Source: Caldilineaceae bacterium
Lineage (GTDB): Bacteria; Chloroflexota; Anaerolineae; Caldilineales; Caldilineaceae
NCBI GenBank assembly: GCA_011523365.1
Contig: WTGY01000030.1
Span: 1 to 64,000 of the forward strand
Reading direction: 5' to 3'
DNA length: 64,000 bases
In this document: piece by piece, positions 55,863-64,000 of the stretch
How positions within the stretch are numbered: the first letter of the stretch is position 1
Layout of the letters: each line of letters begins with the position of its first letter
The notes under the pieces: model-generated
What the model saw: the letters and a program-made list of their open reading frames with translations, nothing else
Database searches by the model: none
Told to the model about the DNA's origin: nothing
Position numbers and translations under genes: made by a program

Positions 55863-56489
55863 CTAGCCGGAGCACGAACGAAATTCGTTTACGATCTGCA
55901 CGAAGTAGCGGTGCCAGCGCAGATCGTCGGTTAGCTCGGGGTGAAAGGCCGTTGCCAGAATCGGTCCTTTGCGAACGGCCGCGATTACCGACTTGGAATC
56001 GTCCGCCCGAGAGGCAACTGTCGCCAAAGTCTCCACACCTTCGGCAACTGCGGTAATGGCGGGCGCGCGGATAAAGACTGCGTGAAACTGGGTATCTCCC
56101 AACGCGGGCACGTCGAGGTCGGCCTCGAAGCTGTCGACCTGGCGGCCGAAGTAGTTACGATTGACGGTTACGTCAAGACCGCCGATCAGGGCCTGGCCAC
56201 CCAGTTTCTGGCCGGTTGCTTGCTCAGCCAGCAGAATCATCCCGGCGCAGGTACCCCAAGTGGGCCGCCCACCATGAACCCATCGGCGCAGCGGCTCAAC
56301 CAAGCCCCAGCGCTCGGCGACCAGGCCCATACTGGTGCTCTCTCCGCCAGGGATGATCAGTCCGTCCAAGTCGTTCAGTTGTTGCGCCAGACGCACTTCG
56401 GCGGCTTCGACGTCGAGACGTCTCAGCATGGCGATGTGTTCGCGGAAGTCGCCCTGGAGTGCGAGAACCCCAATTCGAACTTCGCTCAT
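55863..56489 (-). CDS. pdxT: Pyridoxal 5'-phosphate synthase glutaminase subunit PdxT
   Basis: A 208-residue class I glutaminase that supplies ammonia to PdxS. The nucleophile is Cys81 (GTCAGM), with PGGESTS for binding, [14 protein letters not shown] and the triad His-Glu in FHPEL. It follows pdxS on the same strand, 226 nt downstream. The length is normal. Confidence 0.95.
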   Translation of the reverse strand: MSEVRIGVLALQGDFREHIAMLRRLDVEAAEVRLAQQLNDLDGLIIPGGESTSMGLVAERWGLVEPLRRWVHGGRPTWGTCAGMILLAEQATGQKLGGQALIGGLDVTVNRNYFGRQVDSFEADLDVPALGDTQFHAVFIRAPAITAVAEGVETLATVASRADDSKSVIAAVRKGPILATAFHPELTDDLRWHRYFVQIVNEFRSCSG

Positions 56490-56616
56490 GTCACACTTCT
56501 CAAGAGGTTCATTTGGGAGGTCCTTGCGGCGATCGTGATTGAGAGTAGTGGAAGTCCCAAAAAGGACCTGACGCTAAGAGAAAGGTGATGGAGGAACCTG
56601 CATATTTGGACTCACG

Positions 56617-56679
56617 TTCCTCTCAGCAGAGGAAGGCACCGAATGCGGTGGCAAGAGTATTTGTAACTCCTGCCACCGC
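56617..56679. promoter_or_regulatory. Two hairpins in the pdxS-pdxT gap
   Basis: TTCCTCT-CAGC-AGAGGAA (56617-56634) is a 7-bp stem with a 4-nt loop. GCGGTGGCA (56645-56653) pairs with TGCCACCGC (56671-56679) across a 17-nt loop. No U-tract follows on the minus strand, so attenuation or mRNA processing is a better guess than termination. Function unknown. Confidence 0.5.
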
Positions 56680-56715
56680 TACTCACGGGATTGGTGACTT
56701 TGGGCGTCGCGCCCG

Positions 56716-57633
56716 CTACCATCCCCGCTCGGCCAGCTTCTCATCTTCTGAAAGATCGGTTACGTTGATGCCGACCATTGGCGCGCCGAGATTTTCGCTC
56801 ACTTCGGCGAGAATGTGCGGATCGTTGAAGTGGGTGACCGCTTGAACGATGGCATGTGCGCGCTTGGCAGGGTCGTCGCTCTTGAAAATACCGGACCCGA
56901 CGAAGACGCCGTCCACTCCCAGCTGCATCATCAGCGCGGCATCGGCGGGCGTGGCCACACCACCGGCCGCAAAGTTCACAACCGGCAGCCTGTTCAACTC
57001 GGCCGTCTCCTTCACTAGTTCGTAGGGCGCCTGGATGTCCTTGGCATAGGTGAAGAGTTCGTCTGCATCCATCCTGTTGATGCGACGGATGGCGCCGTTT
57101 ACGTTGCGGGCGTGACGTACGGCCTCAACAACATCTCCCGTTCCTGCTTCTCCTTTGGTGCGAATCATGGCGGCGCCTTCGGCAATACGGCGCAAGGCCT
57201 CACCGAGGTTGCGGCATCCGCACACAAAAGGAATGGTGAAGCTGTGCTTGTTGATATGGTGGCTCTCGTCGGCAGGTGTCAGGACTTCGCTTTCGTCGAT
57301 GTAATCGACGCCGAGGGCCTCCAGAATCTGTGCTTCTACAAAGTGACCGATTCGTACCTTAGCCATCACCGGAATGGTGACAGCCTCCATGATCTCTTTG
57401 ATCAGCCGCGGGTCGCTCATGCGCGCCACACCGCCATCCTGGCGAATGTCGGCGGGTACGCGTTCAAGGGCCATTACAGCGCAGGCCCCCGCTTCCTCCG
57501 CAATTCTGGCCTGGTCTGCCGTCACTACGTCCATTATGACGCCGCCCTTCAGCATCTGTGCCAGACCGGCCTTCACAGCGAAAGTTCCTCGCTCCACCTG
57601 ACCATCTCTCTGCTGACCGTTCTTCGTACTCAT
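56716..57633 (-). CDS. pdxS: Pyridoxal 5'-phosphate synthase synthase subunit PdxS
   Basis: A 305-residue TIM-barrel enzyme that joins ribose 5-phosphate, glyceraldehyde 3-phosphate and PdxT-made ammonia into [29 protein letters not shown] and Lys92 (VMAKVRIGH) are in place, and the later [10 protein letters not shown] loop and [15 protein letters not shown] are intact. It forms a 12-mer with 12 PdxT. The promoter lies at 57730-57758. Confidence 0.96.
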   Translation of the reverse strand: MSTKNGQQRDGQVERGTFAVKAGLAQMLKGGVIMDVVTADQARIAEEAGACAVMALERVPADIRQDGGVARMSDPRLIKEIMEAVTIPVMAKVRIGHFVEAQILEALGVDYIDESEVLTPADESHHINKHSFTIPFVCGCRNLGEALRRIAEGAAMIRTKGEAGTGDVVEAVRHARNVNGAIRRINRMDADELFTYAKDIQAPYELVKETAELNRLPVVNFAAGGVATPADAALMMQLGVDGVFVGSGIFKSDDPAKRAHAIVQAVTHFNDPHILAEVSENLGAPMVGINVTDLSEDEKLAERGW

Positions 57634-58040
57634 GGGTCTGCCTCCTTTGATGCCACAACGGGTCAGTATATTCTCCTGCTGCGCGATGAGGGGGAACGCT
57701 GCATGCTGGTCCTGTTCGACCTCTTGCGCATGATATTGAATTCTGTTATTGTAGTCAAAGGCCCCCTAAAATTCCAACTTCACAAATGCAGCGATCCCAG
57801 TCATGGAGACTGCACTGAAATTCGTTGAAATGGCCGGGGCGAGTAAGGAGCCAGTTGGGCAAAGTTTACAACTGAGTTCGGCGTACTATTGTGCAGAATA
57901 ACCATAGGATTTCCTGCGCTGCTTCGGCGATGATTGGTTGGTAGCCAAGGGGGTTCCCGTTAGGGGCCCTCTTAGTCAATTCAACCCCACAACAGCTTTA
58001 CGGACAGCAGGGATTGCCTGCAACAGGAGGAAATGGGTAT
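57634..58040. other. Divergent promoter region between pdxS and amtB
   Basis: These 407 bases carry the pdxS promoter on the minus strand. A possible plus-strand promoter for amtB is TTTACA (57865-57870), 16 nt, TATTGT (57887-57892), about 150 nt upstream of the amtB ATG. No gene is evident. Confidence 0.4.
57730..57758 (-). promoter_or_regulatory. pdxS promoter
   Basis: TTGACT (57753-57758), a 17-nt spacer and TATCAT (57730-57735) on the minus strand: a close sigma70 match about 97 nt upstream of pdxS. Confidence 0.75.
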
Positions 58041-59249
58041 ATGGATGGCATCAACTCTGGAGATACTGCCTGGATCATCGTCGCCACCGCCCTGGTGCTG
58101 ATGATGACGCCGGCGCTGGGCTTTTTCTACGGCGGAATGGTTCGCCGAAAGAACATACTCTCCACTCTCAACCTCAGTTTCATAACGATCGGCCTCATCA
58201 GCATCCAGTGGGTGATAATTGGATATACCCTGGCCTTCGGCACCAGTGTCGCCGGGCTGGTTGGCGGTCTCGACTACATTGGACTGTCGAATGTTGGTGT
58301 AGAGGCGCTGGAAGGGCTGTCCATTCCCCACCTGCTCTTTGCGGCGTTCCAGATGACATTCGCCATAATCACACCCGCGCTGATATCCGGGACGTTCGTG
58401 GAACGTATTCGCTTCAAAGTGTACCTGGTTTTCGCAGTCCTGTGGGCAACGCTGGTTTACGATCCGGTCTGCCACTGGGCCTGGGGCGGCGGTATCTTTG
58501 CCCGTTGGGGCGCGCTTGACTTTGCCGGCGGAACGGTTGTCCACATTACGGCCGGTTTCTCGGCGCTGGCGTTTGCAATGGCCATTCGCAAGCGCAAAGG
58601 GTTCGGGCAGGTGGCGATTGAACCGCATAACATTGCGTTCACCGTCTTGGGGGCGGGTCTGCTGTGGGTCGGCTGGTTTGGTTTCAACGGAGGCAGCGCT
58701 CTTGCGGCCGACGGGCTGGCGGTACAGGCCCTGGTGAATACGAATACGGCTGCTGCCGCTGCGGCGGTAGTTTGGATGTTCCTGTCCTGGCGTGACAACA
58801 AGCCCAGCGTACTTGGGATCGTGACGGGGGCCGTTGTGGGCCTGGTGGCGATCACGCCCGCGGCCGGTTTCGTCACACCTATGGCGGCGCTCCTGATTGG
58901 CGCGATTGCTGCGCCCGTCAGTTACTACAGCATCGACCTGCGCGAAAAGCGAGGGCTGGACGAGAGTCTGGACGTATGGGCTTGTCACGGCATGGCGGGT
59001 ACATGGGGTGCGCTGGCGACCGGTCTGTTTGCGACGGCGGCCGTCGGCGGCACGGACGGCCTCTTCTACGGCAACCCCACGCAATTCGGCATCCAGCTGA
59101 TGACCGTAATTGTGACTATCATCTACTCGTACATCATTACGTTCATTCTGACCAAGATCCTGGATGCGGTTTGGGGCCTGGCCGTTACCGAGCAGGAAGA
59201 GGAGATTGGACTGGACATCAGCGAGCATGGCGAACGCGCCTATGCGTGA
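58041..59249 (+). CDS. amtB: Ammonium transporter (AmtB family)
   Basis: A 402-residue 11-helix ammonium channel. The twin histidines of the pore are seen in GGTVVHITAG and WACHGMAGTWGA; the Phe gate and DPVCHWAWGGG loop are also present. AGGAGG lies 10 nt before the ATG; the family start MDGINSGDTAW fits. Two PII-like genes follow on the same strand. The TGA stop is followed in frame by 46 open codons of acidic character (59250-59390), reported separately. Confidence 0.94.
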   Translation: MDGINSGDTAWIIVATALVLMMTPALGFFYGGMVRRKNILSTLNLSFITIGLISIQWVIIGYTLAFGTSVAGLVGGLDYIGLSNVGVEALEGLSIPHLLFAAFQMTFAIITPALISGTFVERIRFKVYLVFAVLWATLVYDPVCHWAWGGGIFARWGALDFAGGTVVHITAGFSALAFAMAIRKRKGFGQVAIEPHNIAFTVLGAGLLWVGWFGFNGGSALAADGLAVQALVNTNTAAAAAAVVWMFLSWRDNKPSVLGIVTGAVVGLVAITPAAGFVTPMAALLIGAIAAPVSYYSIDLREKRGLDESLDVWACHGMAGTWGALATGLFATAAVGGTDGLFYGNPTQFGIQLMTVIVTIIYSYIITFILTKILDAVWGLAVTEQEEEIGLDISEHGERAYA

Positions 59250-59390
59250 CTAGCGAGGCATGGTGGCGAAGGTTCGTACTTTGAAGAATCTGAAGAAGTG
59301 GAAGAATCTGAAGTTGTAAGGGAAGTCGAAGGCAGCGAAAACGGCGAGCAAAGTGAGGTCAGCGAAGGTAGTAAACGGGAGGACGCCTAG
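59250..59390 (+). other. In-frame acidic open frame directly after the amtB stop (possible readthrough tail)
   Basis: After the amtB TGA the same frame stays open for 46 codons, ending in TAG at 59388. The product would be Glu/Ser-rich (GSYFEESEEVEESEVV...). The stop and next codon are TGA-CTA, the context known to favour readthrough in other systems. It may equally be low-complexity non-coding sequence, with direct repeats of GAAGAATCTGAAG. No start codon in a better context is available in the frame. Confidence 0.3.
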
Positions 59391-59406
59391 ATTCCTTCTT
59401 GCCAAG

Positions 59407-59432
59407 GGGTCGTGCGGTTAGCCGCACGACCC
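59407..59432 (+). terminator. Perfect hairpin between amtB and the first PII gene
   Basis: GGGTCGTGCGG and CCGCACGACCC form an 11-bp perfect stem closed by TTAG. No U-tract follows, so it may be an attenuator, a processing signal that sets the ratio of amtB to PII mRNA, or a weak terminator. Confidence 0.6.
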
Positions 59433-59479
59433 AACTCAGACTGCGGAAGACTCCTCTTTCGATGGAGAGGAGAGGAGCA

Positions 59480-59923
59480 ATGCTCAAGAAGGTTGAAGCC
59501 TATATTCGACTTGAAAAACTGACTGAGGTCAGGTCAGCACTGGTGGAGATCGGCGTTCCTGCAATCGATACGGTTGAAGTGCAGGGACATGGCAGACAGA
59601 CCGGCATCAGGTTGGCCGGACGGCACAGCAGCTACACCGTCGACACTTTACCGCGTCTCCGACTGACGGTAGTCGTAGGTGAGGAAGACGTAGCCCATGT
59701 CGTAGAGACGATTCGAGAGACTGCCGCTACGGGAACCCAAGGCGACGGCGCCATTTATGTCTGTCCGGTGGAAAACATCGTCCGGGTCAGCACGGGGGAG
59801 CAAGGCGCCGACGTTCTGGTCTATGAAGGAGACATCGACATCCAAGGAATGCTCTCGCCGCCCCCTGATCTAAGCGATTTCTTTGCCTTCTACCTGGAGA
59901 GGAAGTACAGAATAGAGGAGTGA
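59480..59923 (+). CDS. PII-like nitrogen regulatory protein, copy 1 (variant binding site)
   Basis: A 147-residue PII-family trimer-type protein. It begins MLKKVEAYIR, has GHGRQTG, a T-loop with a Tyr at the position of Tyr51 (HSSYTVDTLPR), TGTQGDGAIYV and VRVSTGE. Compared with E. coli GlnB, the ATP-binding Lys90 is Ala (GDGAIY) and Arg103 is Ser. A 27-residue tail (LSPPPDLSDFFAFYLERK...) follows the usual end. AGGAG precedes the ATG. It lies next to amtB as GlnK does, so it may bind or regulate it, but its nucleotide sensing is probably altered. Confidence 0.8.
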   Translation: MLKKVEAYIRLEKLTEVRSALVEIGVPAIDTVEVQGHGRQTGIRLAGRHSSYTVDTLPRLRLTVVVGEEDVAHVVETIRETAATGTQGDGAIYVCPVENIVRVSTGEQGADVLVYEGDIDIQGMLSPPPDLSDFFAFYLERKYRIEE

Positions 59924-59985
59924 ACGGGGCTCTCTGCCTTCCCCCAGGTCAGAGGAGCTTCTTCTGACACACAGGAGCAAAAGTT

Positions 59986-60378
59986 GTGTTAAAAAAGATC
60001 GAAGCGTACATCCGACATGAGAAGCTGGACAGTGTGAGGCTGGCTCTGATTGAGATTGGTGTCCCCGCTATCGATACCGTCGAAGTCCAGGGGCACGGCC
60101 GTCAGAGCGGAATCAAACTTGCGGGACGGCACAGCACTTACGTCGTCGACACTTTACCGCGTATTCAAATGAATCTCGTTGTAGGTGAGGACGAGGTTGA
60201 CCGGGTGGTGGAGACCATTCAGAGGACGGCGGCCACCGGCACCCAAGGTGACGGCGCCATTTTCATCTGTCCGGTGGAAAACATCATCCGGATCAGCACG
60301 GGAGAGGAAGGCGACGACGCGCTCGTATACGAGGGCGAAATAGATATCTCCGAACATCAGGTCGATCGAGATGGGTAG
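59986..60378 (+). CDS. PII-like nitrogen regulatory protein, copy 2 (variant binding site)
   Basis: A 130-residue paralogue of the preceding gene, about 75% identical over the first 120 residues by eye count. It keeps the same changes, Ala at Lys90 (GDGAIF) and Ser at Arg103 (IRISTGE). The C-terminus differs (EIDISEHQVDRDG) and lacks the long tail of copy 1. The start codon is GTG with AGGAG 8 nt upstream. It lies 62 nt after copy 1 and is probably a tandem duplication in an amtB-PII-PII operon. Confidence 0.8.
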   Translation: MLKKIEAYIRHEKLDSVRLALIEIGVPAIDTVEVQGHGRQSGIKLAGRHSTYVVDTLPRIQMNLVVGEDEVDRVVETIQRTAATGTQGDGAIFICPVENIIRISTGEEGDDALVYEGEIDISEHQVDRDG

Positions 60379-60498
60379 ATTCTTCTCTCGAAAGTGTGTA
60401 TTTCCAGACTCCGTGGGCGAGAGGATCCCGGTTTGACCCACTTCAGGTAGTTCCTCCCAAGAGCGATGCTGAAGGCGAGCGGCGAGTGTCGTCCGCCT

Positions 60499-61356
60499 CT
60501 ATTTTTCATTTGGCGGGCTGCGCCTCTCCCAGTACCGCACAAACAGAGACAGTCCAATTGTCATCACGAGATAGAGGAAGGCGACGACGTTGTACGTTTC
60601 GAAAAAACGGAACGTGCTGGTGGCATAGAGCCTGCCCAGTTGGGTGATGTCCTGTACACCCAGAACCGACACAAGCGCCGAGTCTTTGAGCATGGCGATA
60701 AAGTCGTTGCCCAAGGGCGGCAGTACGCGCCGAACGGCCTGGGGCAAGATCACATAGCGCATGGCCTGGCCCCTACTCATGCCAAGGCTGAGCGCCGCCT
60801 CCGTCTGCCCCCTTTCCACGCTCTCGATTCCGGCCCGAAAGATCTCAGCGATGAAGGCGCTGTAGCCGATTACAAGCGCAAGGATTGCGCGGCTGGTAAA
60901 GGAGAGCTGGCGAATGCTGAACTCCGCTAGCGGCGTTGCGAAAAGGCCCAGACCGAGCCCCTGCAAAGTTGCTCCCATCCAGTTGAAAAGATCCACAAGG
61001 CCCGGGGCCCCCACGAAGGCGATGTAAAAGAGAATCACCAGCATGGGTACGCCGCGAATGATCTCCACGTAGAAGGAGGCGATTTCGTAGACCGGTCGAC
61101 TGCGGGACACGCGGGCCAAGCCGAATGCCAGACCGACCAAAAGGGCCAGACCAAAAGAGATCAGGCAGACGTACAGGGTAACGCCCACACCTTTGGATAC
61201 GGCGTTAAAGATCAGATTGTAGTCTGCGTCGGCCAACAGACTCCAGAGGAGCAACACTCCCAGGAGCAGCGCCAGCAGGAGCCAGTAGGGAAGGCGCGCG
61301 AAATAGTCGGCCGGAGAGCGCCGGGGACGGCCTTGAGGAGAGTCAGCTGCTGCCAC
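60499..61356 (-). CDS. Amino-acid ABC transporter permease (HisM/GlnP family)
   Basis: A 285-residue permease with an N-terminal cytoplasmic tail. It has the PAAT family EAA-type loop, [32 protein letters not shown], and the [15 protein letters not shown] segment near the start (here [18 protein letters not shown]). It would import polar amino acids or similar solutes with the binding protein encoded 78 nt upstream. No ATPase gene lies next to it. It is convergent with the PII pair. Confidence 0.9.
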   Translation of the reverse strand: MAAADSPQGRPRRSPADYFARLPYWLLLALLLGVLLLWSLLADADYNLIFNAVSKGVGVTLYVCLISFGLALLVGLAFGLARVSRSRPVYEIASFYVEIIRGVPMLVILFYIAFVGAPGLVDLFNWMGATLQGLGLGLFATPLAEFSIRQLSFTSRAILALVIGYSAFIAEIFRAGIESVERGQTEAALSLGMSRGQAMRYVILPQAVRRVLPPLGNDFIAMLKDSALVSVLGVQDITQLGRLYATSTFRFFETYNVVAFLYLVMTIGLSLFVRYWERRSPPNEK

Positions 61357-61434
61357 GTGTACAGAGAGGTGTAGAAGTTCGAGCGCAGAGAGCAGGGAAC
61401 ATCGTCAACCGGTCTCCCTGCGCTCGAAATCGCA

Positions 61435-63075
61435 TCAGTTCGGATCGTACAGAAAGAACCACTTTACGTTCAGGTACTCGTTGTAGCCGTCGGCCTTCAT
61501 GGTCTGAATGGCTGCGTTGAAGGGAGCGGTCCACGTGCTGCCGGACGTGAAGATCAGGCCGAACTCTTCGGTCGCCAGTGCCTCCCCCACGATCTTGAGC
61601 TTTTCCGGGTTGGCACCAATGTAGCCGCGGCCGGATGCAGCATCGACCAGCACCATGTCTACATCGCCGGCGATCAGGGCCTGGACAGATGCGCCAAAGC
61701 TATCGAGCAGTTGAATGCGGGGGTTGGCCTCGTCGCCGTCCAGAATATCGTACACGGCAGTGTAGAAGCCGGTCGTGCCCGCCTGCGCCCCGATCAGCAG
61801 GGACCCGTCGGCCGCGAATGCTTGCGGCGTATCGAAGCGGTCCTCATCGGCGCGCACCAGCATGAACTGCTGGCTGGTCATATAGGCGTCGGAGAAATCG
61901 ACAACTTCAGCGCGTTCAGCCGTGATCGTGATGCCGTCCATGCCGACGTCGAACTGTCCTTCGGCAACGGCCTGGATCATCGCTTCCCACGAGGTGACCT
62001 GCCAGTCGACAACACAGTTGAGGCGGCGGCAGATTTCGTTGACGGCGTCATATTCCCAGCCGACGGCTTCGCCGCTGCCCGGGTCGATGAAGTTGAGCGG
62101 AATGTAGTCGTTGCCGGTAACGGCAACTATTTCCGCACCGCCCATGTCCGGCAGGCTGTCGTAGATGTCGGCGGCATTGGGATTCGTGAGGAAGAACCAA
62201 CGGGTATTCAGGTAGTCCAGGTAGCCGTCGGCCTTCATGGTGGCTAAGGCGGCGTTAAATGGCGCGGTCCAGGTGCTGCCGGGCGTGAAGATGAATCCGA
62301 ACTCCTCGGTCGCCAGTGCCCCGCCCACGATCTTGAGCTTTTCCGGATTGGCACCAATATAGCCGCGGCCGGATGCGGCATCGACTAGCACCATGTCCAC
62401 GTCGCCGGCGATCAACGCCTGCACGGATGCGCCAAAGTTGTCCAACAGTTGGATGCGGGGGTTCGATTCGTCGCCATCCAGAATGTCGTACACGGCAGTG
62501 TAGAAGCCGGTCGTGCCGGCCTGGGCACCGATCAGCAGCGACGCATCTGCTGCGAACGCGTCCGCCGTGTCGAATCGCTCTTCGTCGGCGCGTACAAGCA
62601 TGAACTGCTGGCTGGTCATGTAGGCGTCGGAGAAGTCCACGACTTCGGCGCGTTCAGCCGTTATCGTGATGCCGTCCATGCCGACGTCAAACTGGCCTTC
62701 GGCCACCGCTTGTATCATCGCCTCCCAAGAAGTGACCTGCCAGTCGACAACGCAGTTGAGGCGGCGGCAGATCTCGTTGACGGCGTCATATTCCCAGCCG
62801 ACGGCTTCGCCGCTGGCCGGGTCGATGAAGTTAAGCGGAATGTAGTCGTTGCCCGTAACCGCAACTATCTCCGCGCCGCCCATATCCGGCAGAGTGTCGT
62901 AGACAACGTTTTTCATGCCGGCGGGGGCGGGGGAACCGGCGGCAGAATCCTGCGACTGGGACGCGGCCTCACTATCCATCCCTGCGGGAGCGCCAGGGAC
63001 ACAGGCGCCCAAGGCAGCCGCCAGCAGCAGTAAGATAGCCAAGGGGCGTAAGATCACTGCGAGTATCTTGTTCAT
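61435..63075 (-). CDS. Amino-acid ABC transporter substrate-binding lipoprotein with two tandem SBP_bac_3 domains
   Basis: A 546-residue lipoprotein. The signal peptide ends at LGAC (Cys25 lipidated), and a linker runs to about residue 58. Two full family-3 solute-binding domains follow with a period of 246 residues (738 bp); each has DMGGAEIVAVTGND, VNEICRRLNC, DGITITAERAEVVDFSDAY and GSTWTAPFNAA. The domains differ at about 19 of 241 positions by eye, mostly near the C-terminal end, with silent changes between the DNA copies. A single binding protein of about 260 residues is the norm. It delivers an amino acid to the permease at 60499-61356. CGGAG lies upstream of the ATG. Confidence 0.9.
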   Translation of the reverse strand: MNKILAVILRPLAILLLLAAALGACVPGAPAGMDSEAASQSQDSAAGSPAPAGMKNVVYDTLPDMGGAEIVAVTGNDYIPLNFIDPASGEAVGWEYDAVNEICRRLNCVVDWQVTSWEAMIQAVAEGQFDVGMDGITITAERAEVVDFSDAYMTSQQFMLVRADEERFDTADAFAADASLLIGAQAGTTGFYTAVYDILDGDESNPRIQLLDNFGASVQALIAGDVDMVLVDAASGRGYIGANPEKLKIVGGALATEEFGFIFTPGSTWTAPFNAALATMKADGYLDYLNTRWFFLTNPNAADIYDSLPDMGGAEIVAVTGNDYIPLNFIDPGSGEAVGWEYDAVNEICRRLNCVVDWQVTSWEAMIQAVAEGQFDVGMDGITITAERAEVVDFSDAYMTSQQFMLVRADEDRFDTPQAFAADGSLLIGAQAGTTGFYTAVYDILDGDEANPRIQLLDSFGASVQALIAGDVDMVLVDAASGRGYIGANPEKLKIVGEALATEEFGLIFTSGSTWTAPFNAAIQTMKADGYNEYLNVKWFFLYDPN

Positions 63076-63150
63076 AGTTACTCCGTTCCAGGTCCTTCAC
63101 CTATTGGATTGATATGCGTATAGCCGTCTTCCGAGTTTCAATGTCGTGTT

Positions 63151-64000
63151 TCAGACAGGCATCTGCCGCTTAGTGTGGGCGCGGCCTATGCGGGCCGTTT
63201 CCGGGTTGTGGCCGCCGATAACGCGCACGCCGGCATCGATTCTTTGCTCGACATTCTCTGGGTTGGCGGGCTGAAGAAAGGCGACGCCATTTGCCTCGCA
63301 TGCCGCGTGCACGCGATCGCTTGCTTCCTGCATTTCCGGTGGGAAAGTCGGCGGGCGGCGGCGATAGCCCAGGGAGATGCTCAGGTCGCCAGGCCCCATT
63401 TCTGCGAATCCGATTCCGGGGACAGCGAGTATTTCTTCGATGCGCGGCAAGGCGGCTGCCGACTCGATTTTGAGACCCAGCAACAGTTCTCCCTCCGGGT
63501 TGAGGGGCCAGGGGTCAGCTTTGTCGAGATAGTCCACATAGTCGAGCCCCCAGATTGCGGATGCGGTCGGCTCGGAGCCTACGCCGCGGCGCCCGGGCTG
63601 CAGCCCGTCGCCCACGCCAATACGATTGATAGGATAGCGACAGCCTTCGACGAAGGCGGCGACCGCTTCGGGCGTCTCGGCTTGACAGAGCAGAATGCCA
63701 TGAACGCCCCGCGCCAGAATCTGGCGGAACTGCCAGGCGTTGTAGCGCACGATGTTTGCCGAGGTGCCTTCAACCGGCGCCTCGACGATCACTGTGGGTG
63801 TGCGGTGCCCGCTGGCGGTAGGACCTCCTTCCACCAGCCCTTGCATGTAACTTTCCAAGCCGCCCATATTGAAGGAGCCGTGCTCCATTCCCACGTTGAT
63901 ATAGTCGGACCAGATGGCGGCATCGATGCGGCCTTGTTCGGCAGTGAGCACGTGGCCCGTATGCCCGCCGCTGTAATAGATTGGCTGGCCCTGGTTCAGC
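63151..64000 (-). CDS. HpcH/HpaI aldolase family protein, 5' end outside the window
   Basis: At least 283 residues of a class II aldolase-type TIM barrel; the frame is open to the right edge, so the start is not seen. GHRTPTVIVEAPVEG, ARGVHGILLCQAETPE, GLKIESAAALPRIEEILAVPG and EMGPGDLSISLGY match the HpaI/HpcH family, which cleaves 2-keto-3-deoxy acids such as those of aromatic or sugar-acid degradation. A GTG at 63951 could be an internal or true start, but upstream residues (LNQGQPIYYSGG) read like continued coding. The substrate is unknown. It lies upstream of the binding protein on the same strand, with a 75-nt gap. Confidence 0.75.
   Translation of the reverse strand, partial: LNQGQPIYYSGGHTGHVLTAEQGRIDAAIWSDYINVGMEHGSFNMGGLESYMQGLVEGGPTASGHRTPTVIVEAPVEGTSANIVRYNAWQFRQILARGVHGILLCQAETPEAVAAFVEGCRYPINRIGVGDGLQPGRRGVGSEPTASAIWGLDYVDYLDKADPWPLNPEGELLLGLKIESAAALPRIEEILAVPGIGFAEMGPGDLSISLGYRRRPPTFPPEMQEASDRVHAACEANGVAFLQPANPENVEQRIDAGVRVIGGHNPETARIGRAHTKRQMPV

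Noticed and set aside
57981-59228. A 415-codon minus-strand frame opposite amtB
   Set aside because: Arg/His-rich shadow of a well-conserved ammonium transporter.

Overview
The window reads as a GC-rich, gene-dense chromosomal segment of a member of the Chloroflexota, probably of the Caldilineae/Anaerolineae type. This is inference from gene content: a tig-clpP-clpX operon whose ClpX carries long insertions, a baseplate-J-like membrane protein between alaS and ruvX, a DUF3048 lipoprotein, a UMF1-type transporter, a pyruvate kinase with an extra C-terminal swivelling domain, and coxM/coxS/coxL-type molybdoenzyme genes. I see no rRNA, tRNA, CRISPR array, transposase or prophage.

Layout. Bases 283-6824 hold a four-gene operon (enolase-superfamily dehydratase, SelA-like PLP enzyme, glyoxylate aminotransferase, fused glycolate/D-lactate oxidase) that looks like sugar-acid and glycolate/glyoxylate catabolism. 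7.2-15.8 kb: DUF3048 lipoprotein, pyruvate kinase, UMF1 transporter, MtaB, a sugar-phosphate isomerase-like protein and glutamate dehydrogenase. 15.8-21 kb: a decayed HEPN-type gene, ruvX, the baseplate-J-like gene and alaS. 21.3-23.9 kb: an ABC-2 exporter. 24.5-29.1 kb: a zinc-ribbon micro-protein, three tandem M42 peptidases and mutY. 29.4-38.2 kb (minus strand): protein quality control (tig, clpP, clpX), mutL and a DNA methyltransferase. 38.4-42.5 kb: a molybdenum hydroxylase operon. 42.7-52.2 kb: ComEC, a DUF2165 protein, a PerM-HAD fusion, signal peptidase, PNPase and S15. 53.3-57.6 kb: QueG, a DUF4013 protein and PdxT/PdxS. 58.0-64.0 kb: an ammonium transporter with two PII-like proteins, an amino-acid ABC permease with a doubled binding protein, and a HpcH-type aldolase cut by the window edge.

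The most unusual signal is a three-copy, non-coding module (1-164, 24039-24522, 52589-53100). A roughly 310-330 bp body (seen in the two complete copies) ends in a nearly invariant 51-nt double-hairpin core. A spacer follows, then a conserved TTTTGGGRTGCAC-like motif placed 29-30 nt ahead of a sigma70-type promoter. Each copy drives an unrelated gene, so the module may be a dispersed regulatory element. Other points of interest are a binding protein made of two about 92% identical domains, two PII proteins lacking key nucleotide-binding residues, a possible UGA-CUA readthrough extension of the ammonium transporter, a PerM-HAD fusion with a degenerate motif IV, and a pyruvate kinase whose swivelling domain lacks its histidine.

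Many long open frames lie antisense to real genes, a by-product of the GC-rich codon structure; they are not annotated. Motif counts, identities and spacings were made by eye.
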